From contig PBJR01000011.1 of the NCBI GenBank assembly GCA_002721175.1, positions 65,016 to 129,015 on the forward strand: 64,000 bases of DNA. The letters are read 5' to 3'. Below are positions 49,348-59,376 of the stretch, in pieces. The stretch's first letter is position 1. Each line of letters opens with the position of its first letter. Under the pieces are notes generated by a model. It was not told where the DNA came from and ran no database searches. It saw only the letters and a list, made by a program, of their open reading frames with translations. A program made the position numbers and the translations under genes. The DNA is from Flavobacteriaceae bacterium. Lineage in GTDB: Bacteria; Bacteroidota; Bacteroidia; Flavobacteriales; Flavobacteriaceae.

Positions 49348-50619
49348 TTAATAATGACATTTACCACATTCAAGTCCTCCCATTTGAGCAGCAGTCAATT
49401 TATCGACTCCATATTTCTCAGAAAGAGCTTTGTGTATTTTTTCGTAATATCCGTTATCTTCGACTTTGACATTTGTTTCTCTGTGACAATTTATACACCA
49501 ACCCATGGTCAACGGAGAGTGTTGATACATAATTTCCATTTCTTCAACTGGACCATGACACGTTTGGCATTCAATGCCAGCAACAGAAACGTGTTGAGAA
49601 TGATTGAAATATGCAAAATCAGGTAAATTATGAATACGAATCCACTTGACAGGCTTTGTTTTACCTGTATATCTCTGATTTTCGTCATCCCAGCCAACTG
49701 CATTGTATAGCTTTTGAATTTCACCATCATAAAACTCTTTGCTATATTCTTCCGTAGCTGTTGATTCAGCCACCTCATAAATTGATTTGTGACAGTTCAT
49801 ACAAACATTAAGAGATGGAATACCTGAATGTTTGCTTACTCTAGCTGAAGAGTGACAATACTTACAATCGATTCCATTATCACCTGAATGAATCCTGTGC
49901 GAATAATGTATCGGTTGAATTGGTTCATAACCTTGATCGATACCAATTTGCATCAAATAACCATAAACGAAATATGCACTTGATAATAAGAAGATGATTG
50001 CAGTAACAAGCATCAAGAATTGATTTTTCACAAAAGCCTTCCACAGCGAAGGACCCTTAACAGCTTTCTTGACTTCTATGTCATTCTTGTTAGCAAAACG
50101 CCTAAGCGTTTGATTAACTAAAAACAGCCCTAAAGCTAGCAAAGTGAATAAGACGGCCAAGGCTGACAAAACTAACATTTTTGAAAATCCATCCTCGTTG
50201 CTAGAAGTTTGAGTTGTAGCAACAGTTGCTACAGCTGGCGGAGTTACTTTTTCTTGAGCTGTGTATGCTAAGATATTTGAAATATCTTGATCCGAAAATT
50301 GTGGATAAGCTGTCATTGCAGCTCCATTGTACTCATTATATATTCTGTTTGCATAATCGTCACCTGATTTTATCAAAGCAGAACTATTTCTTATCCAGGC
50401 ATATAGCCATTCACGATCTAAACCCTCGTCTTCATAAAGCCTAGTTTCAACATTGCGCAAGGCGGGACCTGTCATCTTTTTATCGAGCTGATGGCATGCT
50501 GCACAGTTAGCATTAAATAATGCTTTACCTTTAATTGGATCATCGTCCTGGGCGTGGGTCAAAGAACTAAAAAATAAAGTAAATATAAGCCAAAGGAGAG
50601 TTAGGCTAAATTTTTGCAT
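49348..50619 (-). CDS. actA: Alternative complex III subunit ActA, multihaem cytochrome c with N-terminal monohaem domain
   Basis: CAACH, CKYCH, CMNCH, CQTCH, CINCH, CGKCH motifs. ORF start 50661; ATG 50619 (MQKFSLTLLWLIFTLFFSSLTHAQ) gives a signal peptide. Confidence 0.93.
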   Translation of the reverse strand: MQKFSLTLLWLIFTLFFSSLTHAQDDDPIKGKALFNANCAACHQLDKKMTGPALRNVETRLYEDEGLDREWLYAWIRNSSALIKSGDDYANRIYNEYNGAAMTAYPQFSDQDISNILAYTAQEKVTPPAVATVATTQTSSNEDGFSKMLVLSALAVLFTLLALGLFLVNQTLRRFANKNDIEVKKAVKGPSLWKAFVKNQFLMLVTAIIFLLSSAYFVYGYLMQIGIDQGYEPIQPIHYSHRIHSGDNGIDCKYCHSSARVSKHSGIPSLNVCMNCHKSIYEVAESTATEEYSKEFYDGEIQKLYNAVGWDDENQRYTGKTKPVKWIRIHNLPDFAYFNHSQHVSVAGIECQTCHGPVEEMEIMYQHSPLTMGWCINCHRETNVKVEDNGYYEKIHKALSEKYGVDKLTAAQMGGLECGKCHY

Positions 50620-50791
50620 ATTATGCTGAAACATATATTTTTGGGACGAGTTATTAAACAAATTCAGTGTTTTTGAAAAATTTTAAAATAACGGCGTAAA
50701 AATACGACATAATCGTCATTCTAAAAGTAATAAATATGAGTAAATTTATAATTTATAACGGTTCTAAATAAACTGTCTGGATAAAAAATAC

Positions 50792-50854
50792 AAAACTCTA
50801 TATTTTTATTTTATATATGCAATATTTAATATAGAGTTTTTAGTTTTTTTTTTT
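50792..50854. terminator. Bidirectional terminator-like hairpin
   Basis: Perfect 13-bp arms AAAACTCTATATT (50792-50804) / AATATAGAGTTTT (50828-50840); T11 at 50844-50854 on plus, A6 at 50782-50787 (T6 on minus). Confidence 0.6.
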
Positions 50855-50863
50855 AAGATTTTA

Positions 50864-50904
50864 TAAACTTATTTTAAGGATTTGAATTCATTAAAATAAG
50901 TTTA
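50864..50904. promoter_or_regulatory. Perfect 14-bp inverted repeat upstream of SPOR gene (candidate operator)
   Basis: TAAACTTATTTTAA (50864-50877) N13 TTAAAATAAGTTTA (50891-50904); TAAATTTG -7-like element follows at 50917-50924. Confidence 0.5.
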
Positions 50905-50941
50905 AATTAATTATTTTAAATTTGTAAATAAATTTTAATCT

Positions 50942-51322
50942 ATGTCCTTAAAATTCTGGCTATTACCTATTTGGCTTGTTGCGTCTAACTTGTTCGCTCA
51001 AAAAGGAGAGCTCAACATACATTTCCATAAGAATATTGAAAAAGTAATTGAACTAAAAAAAGAAATCTACAAGGACAAAAATGGAATCAAAATTCAAATT
51101 TTCAGCGGTTCTAGATATTATGCTGATAAAATAGAAAAAAAGTTTCAAAGAGAATTTCCAGATTACAAAACAGAACTAGTATTCGAAACTCCAAATTACA
51201 AAATCTGGTATGGAAATTTTAATACAAGAATTGAAGCTGAAAGAGAGCTAATTAAAATCAAAGAAAAATTCAAAGAAGCTTTTTACTTTAAACCAAAACT
51301 GTCTAGTAGTTCAAGTTTTTGA
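50942..51322 (+). CDS. SPOR domain-containing exported protein
   Basis: Signal peptide; GIKIQIFSGSRYYADKIEKKFQREFPDYKTELVFETPNYKIWYGNFNTRIEAERELIKIKEKF is SPOR-like. Confidence 0.82.
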   Translation: MSLKFWLLPIWLVASNLFAQKGELNIHFHKNIEKVIELKKEIYKDKNGIKIQIFSGSRYYADKIEKKFQREFPDYKTELVFETPNYKIWYGNFNTRIEAERELIKIKEKFKEAFYFKPKLSSSSSF

Positions 51323-51323
51323 A

Positions 51324-53939
51324 TTACAATTTTTTCTTAACTGCAATCTCTTTAAAAGCTTCCAACACATCTCCTACAATCAAATCGTTGTAATCTCTTA
51401 TCTGAATTCCACAATCATAACCCTTTGCAACTTCCTTTGCATCATCTTTAAACCTTTTTAATGACGCTAAGTCGCACGTTTGGATTACAACACCATCACG
51501 AATAATACGTATTTTGGAATCTCTGTAAATTTTTCCGGTGGTAACCATACAACCTGCAATTGTTCCAATTCTTGAGATCTTGAATGTTTCTCTTACCTCA
51601 GCAGAACCACTTACTTCTTCTTTAAAATCAGGTGATAACATACCCTCCATTGCATCCTTTAGATCATTTATAGCATCGTATATTATAGAGTAGGTACGTA
51701 TGTCAATTTCTTCTTTTTCGGATATTTGGCGAGCATTTCCAGTTGGACGCACGTTAAACCCAATAATAATTGCATCAGAGGCAGAAGCTAAAAGAACATC
51801 ACTTTCAGTAATAGCACCAACTGCCTTGTGGATAATATTAACTTGAATTTCTTCTGTAGATAATTTTTGAAATGAATCCGTTAAGGCTTCAACAGAACCA
51901 TCTACATCCCCTTTAAGTATAATATTTAATTCTTTAAAATCACCAAGAGCTATTCTTCTGCCAATTTCATCAAGTGTAATATGCCTCTGGGTTCTGACAG
52001 TTTGCTCTCGTTGCAACTGAGTTCGTTTAGCTGCTATTTGTTTTGCTTCACGTTCATCGCTAAAAACGTTAAATTTATCCCCGGCTTGAGGTGCTCCATC
52101 AAGACCTAATATTGATATTGGTGTCGATGGTCCAGCGTTGTAGATATCCTGTCCTCTTTCATCATGCATAGCTTTGATCTTACCACTGTTTTTACCAGCT
52201 AAAACATAATCACCAACATTTAGTGTTCCGCCTTGAACAAGAACAGTGGAAACATATCCACGACCTTTATCTAAAAAGGCTTCAACTACAGTCCCTACAG
52301 CTGGTTTTACAGAATTTGCTTTCAATTCTAACAACTCAGCTTCCAATAAAACTTTTTCAAGAAGCTCTTGTACGCCATCACCAGTTTTTGCAGAAATATC
52401 ATGAGATTGTATTTTACCACCCCAATCCTCAACCATTAAGTTCATGTTTGCTAAACCTTCTTTGATTTTGTCTGGATTTGCAGTAGGCAGGTCAACTTTG
52501 TTGATTGCAAAAACAATGGGTACACCCGCTGCTTGTGCATGTGAAATAGCTTCTTTAGTTTGAGGCTTTATATCGTCGTCGGCAGCAATTACTATTATAG
52601 CAATGTCAGTGACCTGCGTACCCCTAGCCCTCATGGCAGTAAACGCCTCATGGCCTGGTGTATCCAAAAATGCAATTTTTTGACCGCTTGATAATGTTAC
52701 ACCATAAGCCCCTATGTGCTGAGTAATACCACCCGATTCGCCTGCAATAACATTTTCTTCTCTTATATAGTCTAGCAATGAAGTTTTCCCATGATCAACG
52801 TGACCCATAACAGTAACAATTGGTGCACGTGGACTTAAATCTTCTTCTTTATCTGTGGTTTCTTCAATGGATTCATCGATGTCAGCCGTTATAAAATCAA
52901 CAGAGTAACCAAATTCTTCCGCTACGATTGAAAGGGTTTCTGCATCCAACCTTTGATTCATTGTAACCATCATGCCAAGAGACATGCATGCCCCAATAAT
53001 TTCAGCTACTGTAACATTCATCATAGTAGCTACTTCATTTGCTGTTACAAACTCCGTTACCTTAAGAATTTTGCTTTCAACAGCTTGCTTTTCAAGTTCT
53101 TTCTCTGTTTGTTGCTTGTGTTGATCTCTTTTATCTCTTCTATACTTTGCTCCCTTCCCCTTAGAAGATTTACCTTGAAGTTTTTCTAGAGTTTCACGGA
53201 CCTGTTTTTGTACCTCTTCAGCAGATGGTTCAAGTTTCTGTGTGTTTTGCTTAAATTTATTTATGCCTCCTTTAGACTTTGGCTTTTGAACTGTAGTTTC
53301 ACCACCAGCTTTACTTATTCTTCTACGCTTTTTCTTTGAGACTTGATTATTATCTTCTTGTTTAGCTGTTTTTGGATCAACGGAATCTGTTTTATCAAAT
53401 TTTGATAAATCAATTGTTTTACCCGTTGATTTTGGACCGCTTAACTTTGCATAATTGGTATCAAGTTTTTCTAAAGCATCTTTATCAATTGGCTTATCCG
53501 TAGATTGTTTTATGTCTTTTTTAGCGTTAACGTTTTCATTCTTATCTGCGTCTGTTAAATCATCATTTGGTTTATTAGCTGGTGTTATATCTTTTTTCAA
53601 ATTGATTGACCCAATTTTTTTTGGACCTTCCAAAGAAATTTTAGTGTTAATAACTTTTTGGATATTCTCATCTCTCTGTTTTTCCTCAATCTCTTTCTCA
53701 CGTTTTAACCTTAGCTCTTCCTTCTCTTTTAGTTTTGCGGCACCAAGTTGATTAGAAGCTACCTTCTTGTTTGCATCAGTTTGAAATTCACCAAAAAGCA
53801 ATTCATAAACTTCTGAAGAAATTTTAGTAGTGGGTCGCTTTTCAACTTGAATACTCTTAGACTCTAAAAAATCAATAGCACGGTCAATTGAAATATTTAA
53901 TTCTCTTAAAACTTTACTCAATCTTACGTTATCCGCCAT
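51324..53939 (-). CDS. infB: Translation initiation factor IF-2
   Basis: [52 protein letters not shown]; Lys/Glu-rich N-terminus. Confidence 0.98.
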   Translation of the reverse strand: MADNVRLSKVLRELNISIDRAIDFLESKSIQVEKRPTTKISSEVYELLFGEFQTDANKKVASNQLGAAKLKEKEELRLKREKEIEEKQRDENIQKVINTKISLEGPKKIGSINLKKDITPANKPNDDLTDADKNENVNAKKDIKQSTDKPIDKDALEKLDTNYAKLSGPKSTGKTIDLSKFDKTDSVDPKTAKQEDNNQVSKKKRRRISKAGGETTVQKPKSKGGINKFKQNTQKLEPSAEEVQKQVRETLEKLQGKSSKGKGAKYRRDKRDQHKQQTEKELEKQAVESKILKVTEFVTANEVATMMNVTVAEIIGACMSLGMMVTMNQRLDAETLSIVAEEFGYSVDFITADIDESIEETTDKEEDLSPRAPIVTVMGHVDHGKTSLLDYIREENVIAGESGGITQHIGAYGVTLSSGQKIAFLDTPGHEAFTAMRARGTQVTDIAIIVIAADDDIKPQTKEAISHAQAAGVPIVFAINKVDLPTANPDKIKEGLANMNLMVEDWGGKIQSHDISAKTGDGVQELLEKVLLEAELLELKANSVKPAVGTVVEAFLDKGRGYVSTVLVQGGTLNVGDYVLAGKNSGKIKAMHDERGQDIYNAGPSTPISILGLDGAPQAGDKFNVFSDEREAKQIAAKRTQLQREQTVRTQRHITLDEIGRRIALGDFKELNIILKGDVDGSVEALTDSFQKLSTEEIQVNIIHKAVGAITESDVLLASASDAIIIGFNVRPTGNARQISEKEEIDIRTYSIIYDAINDLKDAMEGMLSPDFKEEVSGSAEVRETFKISRIGTIAGCMVTTGKIYRDSKIRIIRDGVVIQTCDLASLKRFKDDAKEVAKGYDCGIQIRDYNDLIVGDVLEAFKEIAVKKKL

Positions 53940-53974
53940 ATTAAACTCAATTATAATTAAATATAGGTTTTTTT

Positions 53975-55207
53975 TTAATCTTCAAACTCCTCCTTCAAAA
54001 TTCTTATTACGTCTTCAATAGTCTCTTCTTCAAGGTCAGTACGTTTGGCAAGATCATCTAAATCTTGTTCTAAAACACTTTTAGCTGTGTCTAACCCAAC
54101 TTTGGAAAACTCTTCAATAATCCAAGCATCAATTTCATCTGAAAACTCGGATAATTCAACATCTTCCTCAACTCCTTCTCTAAAGACATCAATTTCATAT
54201 CCTGTCAAACGACCAGCGAGTCTAATATTATGACCTCCACGACCTATGGCTTTACTTACTTCCTCAGGCTTTAAAATTACCTCAACTCGTTTTGTGTCCT
54301 CGTCAATTTTGACTGAGGTTACCCTTGCAGGACTCAATGCCCTAGTAATGTATAATTGAAGATTGTTAGTATAATTAATTACGTCAATATTCTCGTTCCC
54401 AAGTTCGCGGACTATACCATGTATTCGAGATCCTTTCATTCCAACACAAGCACCTACCGGGTCAATTCTGTCATCATATGAATCAACAGCAACTTTTGCT
54501 TTTTCGCCAGGTATTCTAACAACATTCTTAATGGTAATTAAACCATCAAAAACTTCAGGAATCTCCTGCTCAAAAAGTTTTTCTAAAAATTCAGGAGCAG
54601 TTCTTGACAATATTATATTTGGCTTGCTTCCTTTCAATTCAACACTTTCGATAACACCCCTAACGCTTTCTCCTTTTCTGAAAAAATCCGATGGGATTTG
54701 TCTGTCCTTTGGCAAAATCAATTCATTCCCCTCGTCGTCTAAAAGAATGACGGCTCTGTGCCTAATATGATGAACCTCCGCAGAGTAAATTTCTCCTTCT
54801 AATTCTTTGAATTGCTTGTAAACATTAGTATTATCGTGCTCTTGAATCTTCGCAATTAAATTTTGCCTCAAAGATAAAATTGATCTTCTACCTAAATCAA
54901 ATAACTTAACTTCTTCAGAAACGTCTTCTCCGACCTCAAAATCGGGTTCGATCTTTCTTGCCTCTGTTAATGATATTTCTTGATTCTCGTTTTCTACCTC
55001 TCCGTCGGCAACAACTATTCTGTTTCGCCAAATTTCCAAGTCACCTTTATCTGGGTTGATAATGATATCAAAATTATCGTCATCGCCAAATTTCCTTTTT
55101 AATGCGTTCCTAAAAACATCTTCCAAAATCGACATTAGCGTTACGCGGTCTATGAGTTTATCATCCTTAAATTCTGAAAATGACTCAATAAGTGCTAAAT
55201 TTTCCAT
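53975..55207 (-). CDS. nusA: Transcription termination/antitermination protein NusA
   Basis: S1/KH domains: GKSV-like [65 protein letters not shown]. Confidence 0.98.
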   Translation of the reverse strand: MENLALIESFSEFKDDKLIDRVTLMSILEDVFRNALKRKFGDDDNFDIIINPDKGDLEIWRNRIVVADGEVENENQEISLTEARKIEPDFEVGEDVSEEVKLFDLGRRSILSLRQNLIAKIQEHDNTNVYKQFKELEGEIYSAEVHHIRHRAVILLDDEGNELILPKDRQIPSDFFRKGESVRGVIESVELKGSKPNIILSRTAPEFLEKLFEQEIPEVFDGLITIKNVVRIPGEKAKVAVDSYDDRIDPVGACVGMKGSRIHGIVRELGNENIDVINYTNNLQLYITRALSPARVTSVKIDEDTKRVEVILKPEEVSKAIGRGGHNIRLAGRLTGYEIDVFREGVEEDVELSEFSDEIDAWIIEEFSKVGLDTAKSVLEQDLDDLAKRTDLEEETIEDVIRILKEEFED

Positions 55208-55220
55208 AATTATAAATTTC

Positions 55221-55694
55221 TTAGAATACTAATTTTATTCGTGCGCTATCAATATCATTATAATTGATTTTCACACTTTTTTGTACTGTTACTTTACCTT
55301 TTCCAATTGGCTTAGGTTCCCTTGTCTTCCATTCTAAAAGAATATTTTGATCACTAACATCTTTTAAAACAGCTTCATACTTTTCGTTGTCACATGTAAC
55401 AAGGTTAAGGATTCTTCCTATATTTTTTACATATTGACGACGATGAACAAGTGGTGTATTAGCTCCAGCAGAAGAAACTTCTAAAGAGAAATCTTCGCTG
55501 TCTCTATCCAAATTATTTTCTAAAGACCTACTTAATTGAACACAATCGTCCACGGTTACACCATTATCTCCATCAATTGTAACATTTACTTTATTACCTA
55601 ACGATAATTCAAAATCAATCAAGAACAAGTCTTTTCGCTTTTTAAAATATTCCTTTAATATTTCTGTAATTTTATTTCTCAAAATATGATACAA
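55221..55694 (-). CDS. rimP: Ribosome maturation factor RimP
   Basis: FLIDFELSLGNKVNVTIDGDNGVTVDDCVQLSRSLE, SLEVSSAGANTPLVHRRQYVKNIGR; upstream of nusA. Apparent TTG start. Confidence 0.93.
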   Translation of the reverse strand: MYHILRNKITEILKEYFKKRKDLFLIDFELSLGNKVNVTIDGDNGVTVDDCVQLSRSLENNLDRDSEDFSLEVSSAGANTPLVHRRQYVKNIGRILNLVTCDNEKYEAVLKDVSDQNILLEWKTREPKPIGKGKVTVQKSVKINYNDIDSARIKLVF

Positions 55695-55718
55695 AAAGAG
55701 GGGACTCTCCGTCCCCTC
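55692..55718 (-). terminator. Terminator/attenuator-like hairpin abutting rimP start
   Basis: Minus strand GAGGGGACGGAGAGTCCCCTCTTTTTG: 8-bp GC-rich stem, 5-nt loop, T5 merging into the TTG start. Confidence 0.75.
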
Positions 55719-55744
55719 AAATAATTTTTATTAATTCTTCGTTG

Positions 55745-55776
55745 CAAATATAAGTTATAAAAGTTAATTTTTGCAA
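55745..55776 (-). promoter_or_regulatory. Bacteroidetes-type promoter for rimP-nusA-infB
   Basis: Minus strand TTG-N21-TATATTTG, matching the TTG / TAnnTTTG consensus described for Bacteroidetes. Confidence 0.55.
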
Positions 55777-55836
55777 CTTTAGTGAAGCTTTATTTGATCA
55801 AGCCAAAAAAAGCTCTAATCAAAATAAAAGCTCTTG

Positions 55837-55909
55837 TTGGCCCACTAGGGCTCGAACCTAGACTCTTCTGGACCAAAACCAGACGTGTTGCCAGTTACAC
55901 CATGGGCCA
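55837..55909 (-). tRNA. tRNA-Gln (anticodon TTG)
   Basis: Reverse complement TGGCCCATGGTGTAACTGGCAACACGTCTGGTTTTGGTCCAGAAGAGTCTAGGTTCGAGCCCTAGTGGGCCAA; 7-bp acceptor stem, anticodon loop TTTTGGT, GGTTCGAGCC T-arm. Confidence 0.95.
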
Positions 55910-56058
55910 CTAAATATAATGAGGATGCAAATTTAGAATAATATTTTGATAATTCAATAACATTTTTTGCGATTAAATTTAAAACACTTTTATTAACAAT
56001 GGGTACATTTAAAACCCATAATTTATTATTAAATTCGCTTTGAATTAATTTAAAAAAT

Positions 56059-59000
56059 TTGAATTTAAACTTTAAACGCTGGAATCTGATCTTGGGATGG
56101 ATAGCTTTTTCCATCGCGTTGATTGTATACACAATGACAGTTGAACCAACGGTTGGCTGGTGGGATACTGGTGAATATATTTTAACATCATCAAAACTAG
56201 AGGTTGGCCATCCGCCAGGAGCTCCTCTTTTTCAAATGCTTGGAGCCTTTTTTTCGATTTTTGCTTCAGAGCCAGCAAAAATAGGCTACGTGTTAAATAT
56301 GATGAGCGCTACATCAAGTGCATTCTCCATACTTTTCATGTTCTGGTCAATTGTTTTAATCCTAAAGAAAATTATTGCTCAAAAATCGAAACTAAATGAC
56401 AACTCTAAGATAGCTGTTTTAAGTTCAGCATTTGTTGGAAGTTTAGCTTTTGCTTTTACGGATTCTTTTTGGTTTAATGCAGTTGAAACCGAAGTTTATG
56501 CAATGGCAACCCTCATCATGTCGCTTATGTTTTATTTAGGCCTTAGATGGCAAAATGAAATGCATACTCCCAAAGGAAATCGATGGCTAATTTTAATTTC
56601 TTTTATAGTAGGTCTTTCATTTGGAGTACATTTTATGGGGCTTTTAACAATTCCTGCAATTGGACTTCTTTATTTTTTTGAAAACTATAAAACAATTACT
56701 ATTAAAAATTTTATTGCTGCAAACATTATAGTGACAGGTGTTTTATTATTTGTTTTCAAACTTCTAGCGCCAAATATTTTACGCTACTTCAGTATCCTTG
56801 AAATTTTCTTTGTAAACACAATAGGTCTGCCATTCAATTCGGGGTCAGTCATTGCTTTAATATTATTAGTATACTTAATTTATTGGGGTTTAAAATACAC
56901 AAAAGAAAAAGGTTATGTAAATTTAAATACTGGCTTGATGTGTCTAACATTTGTTATCATTGGGTTTACGTCCTGGCTCATGCTCCCCATTCGTGCTAAT
57001 GAAAATGTACCAGTAAATGAGAACAACCCTTCAAGTGCGAGAGAGTTATTGGCTTACTACAACCTTGAACAATATCCTGAGACTAAACTGTTTTATGGTC
57101 CCCAATTTACAGACTACCTTTCTGATGAAGATGATGAAGAACCATATATTGATGATAAACCAAAATATGAGAAAGATTTAAAATTAGGGAAGTATGTGAT
57201 TGTTAATGATTACAAAGACGCTAAACAAAATTACAATAAAGATCACGCATCATTTCTTCCTCGAATGTGGAGCCCTGAACACACTGAAAATTATTTAGAC
57301 TATACTGGTTTTTTAAATTACAAAATTAGAAATTTCAAATATTTTTTTGATAATTACAATGATCCTCAAAAACTATATGAATCCGTTAAAAAATCCATCT
57401 CCGAAGCTGAGAAAAAAATTGAAACACGGGAAGATTACATTGATTTTCTTAAAGAATTTGGTCAATTAGGTTATATAGATATTGAAAAACCTTCGCTGTT
57501 TGATAACATTTATTACATGTTTGACTATCAATTAGGTTATATGTACTGGCGATATTTTATGTGGAACTTTTCGGGTCGCCAAGATGACATACAGGGGAAA
57601 AAGAATAATCATGGAAATTGGATCACTGGAATAAATCCTTTAGATAGTTATTTGCTTGACATGACTCAAGAAAATCTCCCAAGTGGTGTAAAAAACAATA
57701 AAGCAAGAAACACTTACTTCTTGCTACCCCTTTTATTAGGTCTAATAGGAGTCTTTTTTGTTTTCAAAATAAATAAAAAAATGTTCTGGACAATGCTAGT
57801 ATTTTTTCTCTTTACTGGAATTGCAATTCAGGTCTATACCAATGTAAGACCTTATGAGCCTAGAGAGCGTGATTATTCTGTTGTTGGATCCTTTTACGTC
57901 TTTGCAATGTGGATTGGTATAGGGGTTTATGCTATTTATTATTGGTTAAAAAAATATTTGCAATCAAAGTTTCTGGCACCTGCTATTGGCCTATTGTGTC
58001 TAATTATAGTACCTGGAATTCTAATATCCCAAAATTGGGATGATCATGACCGCTCCGGTCGAAGAACAGCACATGCTGCCGCTATTAATTACTTAGAATC
58101 TTGTGACCCTAATGCAATTATATTTACCATTGGTGATAATGACACCTTTCCCCTTTGGTATGCACAAGAAGTTGAAGGAATTCGTACAGATGTACGAGTT
58201 GTTTGTACGAGTCTTTTTAATGTTGATTGGTATATAGACCAAATGAAAAGGAAAGCCTATGAAAGCGACCCTATCCCGTCTAAACTAACTCATGAAAAAT
58301 ACAAATGGGGAACTCGAGACCAAGTTATTATACCCAAAGACAATATCGTGGAACAGCACATGCAAAAAGTTAATGACTCCTTGCTGAATAATGGAACAGA
58401 TATAAAGAATTTTATAGATTTTATAGCAAGTGATCAAGAGGTCACAAAATATGGTTTCATAAGAGACAGAATAGGTTATCCAATAAACCGTGAGAGAAGA
58501 AATAAAGAAATGCAAATAGACTTTGCCCCAACAAATAAAATAAAAATACCTGTTAATAAGGAAGTCGTTCTCAAAAATGGCATTGTGCCCAAAAAGGATG
58601 CTAATAAAATTGTTGATTTTATTGAGATTGAAATCGAGGAAGGAGCTATAATGAAAAACAGATTAATGATGCTGGATATCATAGCTGAAAATAATTGGGA
58701 GAGACCAATTTATTTCAGTGGCGGATCCTATGCAGCAGCAGATTACATTTGGATGGAAGATTATCTGCAACTTGACGGATATGCTTATAAATTAGTTCCA
58801 ATAAAAAATGATTCCGAAAGTAAATACTCCTTGGGACGCATTGACTCAGAAAAAATGTACAAGCTTGTCAAAAATTGGGAATGGGGCAACAGTGGTAACC
58901 CCAATATGTATCATGACATTGAAACTAGAAGAAATTGTTTCACATATAGACTCTATATGCTGAGTTTAATTGATAAATTATTGGAAGAAGGAGAATTAAA

Positions 59001-59373
59001 AAAAGCAGAAGAAATTGCTGATTTGGCGATGGAAAAAATGCCAATTGAAATTTTTGGAGTTGACTCCATTGACGAATATATGATTTTTTACTACAAACTT
59101 AAAGCAAATGATAAAGCTCGAAATTTGTACCGAAAGATGATATCTAGATTTCAAGAAAATTTAATTTATTATAGTAAACTTTCTGCATCGAATCGATACA
59201 ATTACAGGAATGAATACAAGCATGACATTGAGAGATACGTGTTTATGACAGAAATGATAACTCTTTATGAGGACGAGTCATACGTCAAAACTGAAAATGA
59301 AAAGCTAGTAGGCTTTTACAACCTATTTACAAAAAATGATCCGTTAAATATTGATGAAAAATCGGAAGAATAA
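56059..59373 (+). CDS. DUF2723 family membrane protein (protein O-mannosyltransferase-like)
   Basis: MTVEPTVGWWDTGEYILTSSKLEVGHPPGAPLFQMLG, NAVETEVYAMATLIMSLMFYLGLRW, FTIGDNDTFPLWYAQEVEGIRTDVRVV. Apparent TTG start. Confidence 0.92.
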   Translation: MNLNFKRWNLILGWIAFSIALIVYTMTVEPTVGWWDTGEYILTSSKLEVGHPPGAPLFQMLGAFFSIFASEPAKIGYVLNMMSATSSAFSILFMFWSIVLILKKIIAQKSKLNDNSKIAVLSSAFVGSLAFAFTDSFWFNAVETEVYAMATLIMSLMFYLGLRWQNEMHTPKGNRWLILISFIVGLSFGVHFMGLLTIPAIGLLYFFENYKTITIKNFIAANIIVTGVLLFVFKLLAPNILRYFSILEIFFVNTIGLPFNSGSVIALILLVYLIYWGLKYTKEKGYVNLNTGLMCLTFVIIGFTSWLMLPIRANENVPVNENNPSSARELLAYYNLEQYPETKLFYGPQFTDYLSDEDDEEPYIDDKPKYEKDLKLGKYVIVNDYKDAKQNYNKDHASFLPRMWSPEHTENYLDYTGFLNYKIRNFKYFFDNYNDPQKLYESVKKSISEAEKKIETREDYIDFLKEFGQLGYIDIEKPSLFDNIYYMFDYQLGYMYWRYFMWNFSGRQDDIQGKKNNHGNWITGINPLDSYLLDMTQENLPSGVKNNKARNTYFLLPLLLGLIGVFFVFKINKKMFWTMLVFFLFTGIAIQVYTNVRPYEPRERDYSVVGSFYVFAMWIGIGVYAIYYWLKKYLQSKFLAPAIGLLCLIIVPGILISQNWDDHDRSGRRTAHAAAINYLESCDPNAIIFTIGDNDTFPLWYAQEVEGIRTDVRVVCTSLFNVDWYIDQMKRKAYESDPIPSKLTHEKYKWGTRDQVIIPKDNIVEQHMQKVNDSLLNNGTDIKNFIDFIASDQEVTKYGFIRDRIGYPINRERRNKEMQIDFAPTNKIKIPVNKEVVLKNGIVPKKDANKIVDFIEIEIEEGAIMKNRLMMLDIIAENNWERPIYFSGGSYAAADYIWMEDYLQLDGYAYKLVPIKNDSESKYSLGRIDSEKMYKLVKNWEWGNSGNPNMYHDIETRRNCFTYRLYMLSLIDKLLEEGELKKAEEIADLAMEKMPIEIFGVDSIDEYMIFYYKLKANDKARNLYRKMISRFQENLIYYSKLSASNRYNYRNEYKHDIERYVFMTEMITLYEDESYVKTENEKLVGFYNLFTKNDPLNIDEKSEE

Positions 59374-59376
59374 ATT

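Noticed and set aside
50690-50740. ACGA-N5-TCGT near-palindrome in act operon promoter region as a CRP/FNR site
   Set aside because: Half-sites too short and do not match a recognised FNR/CRP consensus.
55999-56019. ATGGGT/ACCCAT inverted repeat and 14-codon mini-ORF (MGTFKTHNLLLNSL) upstream of DUF2723
   Set aside because: Only 6-bp stem, no T-run; a chance occurrence in AT-rich DNA is plausible, so not called a leader element.
55845-56132. Minus-strand ORF of 95 aa
   Set aside because: Overlaps tRNA-Gln and the DUF2723 gene start; no recognisable protein.
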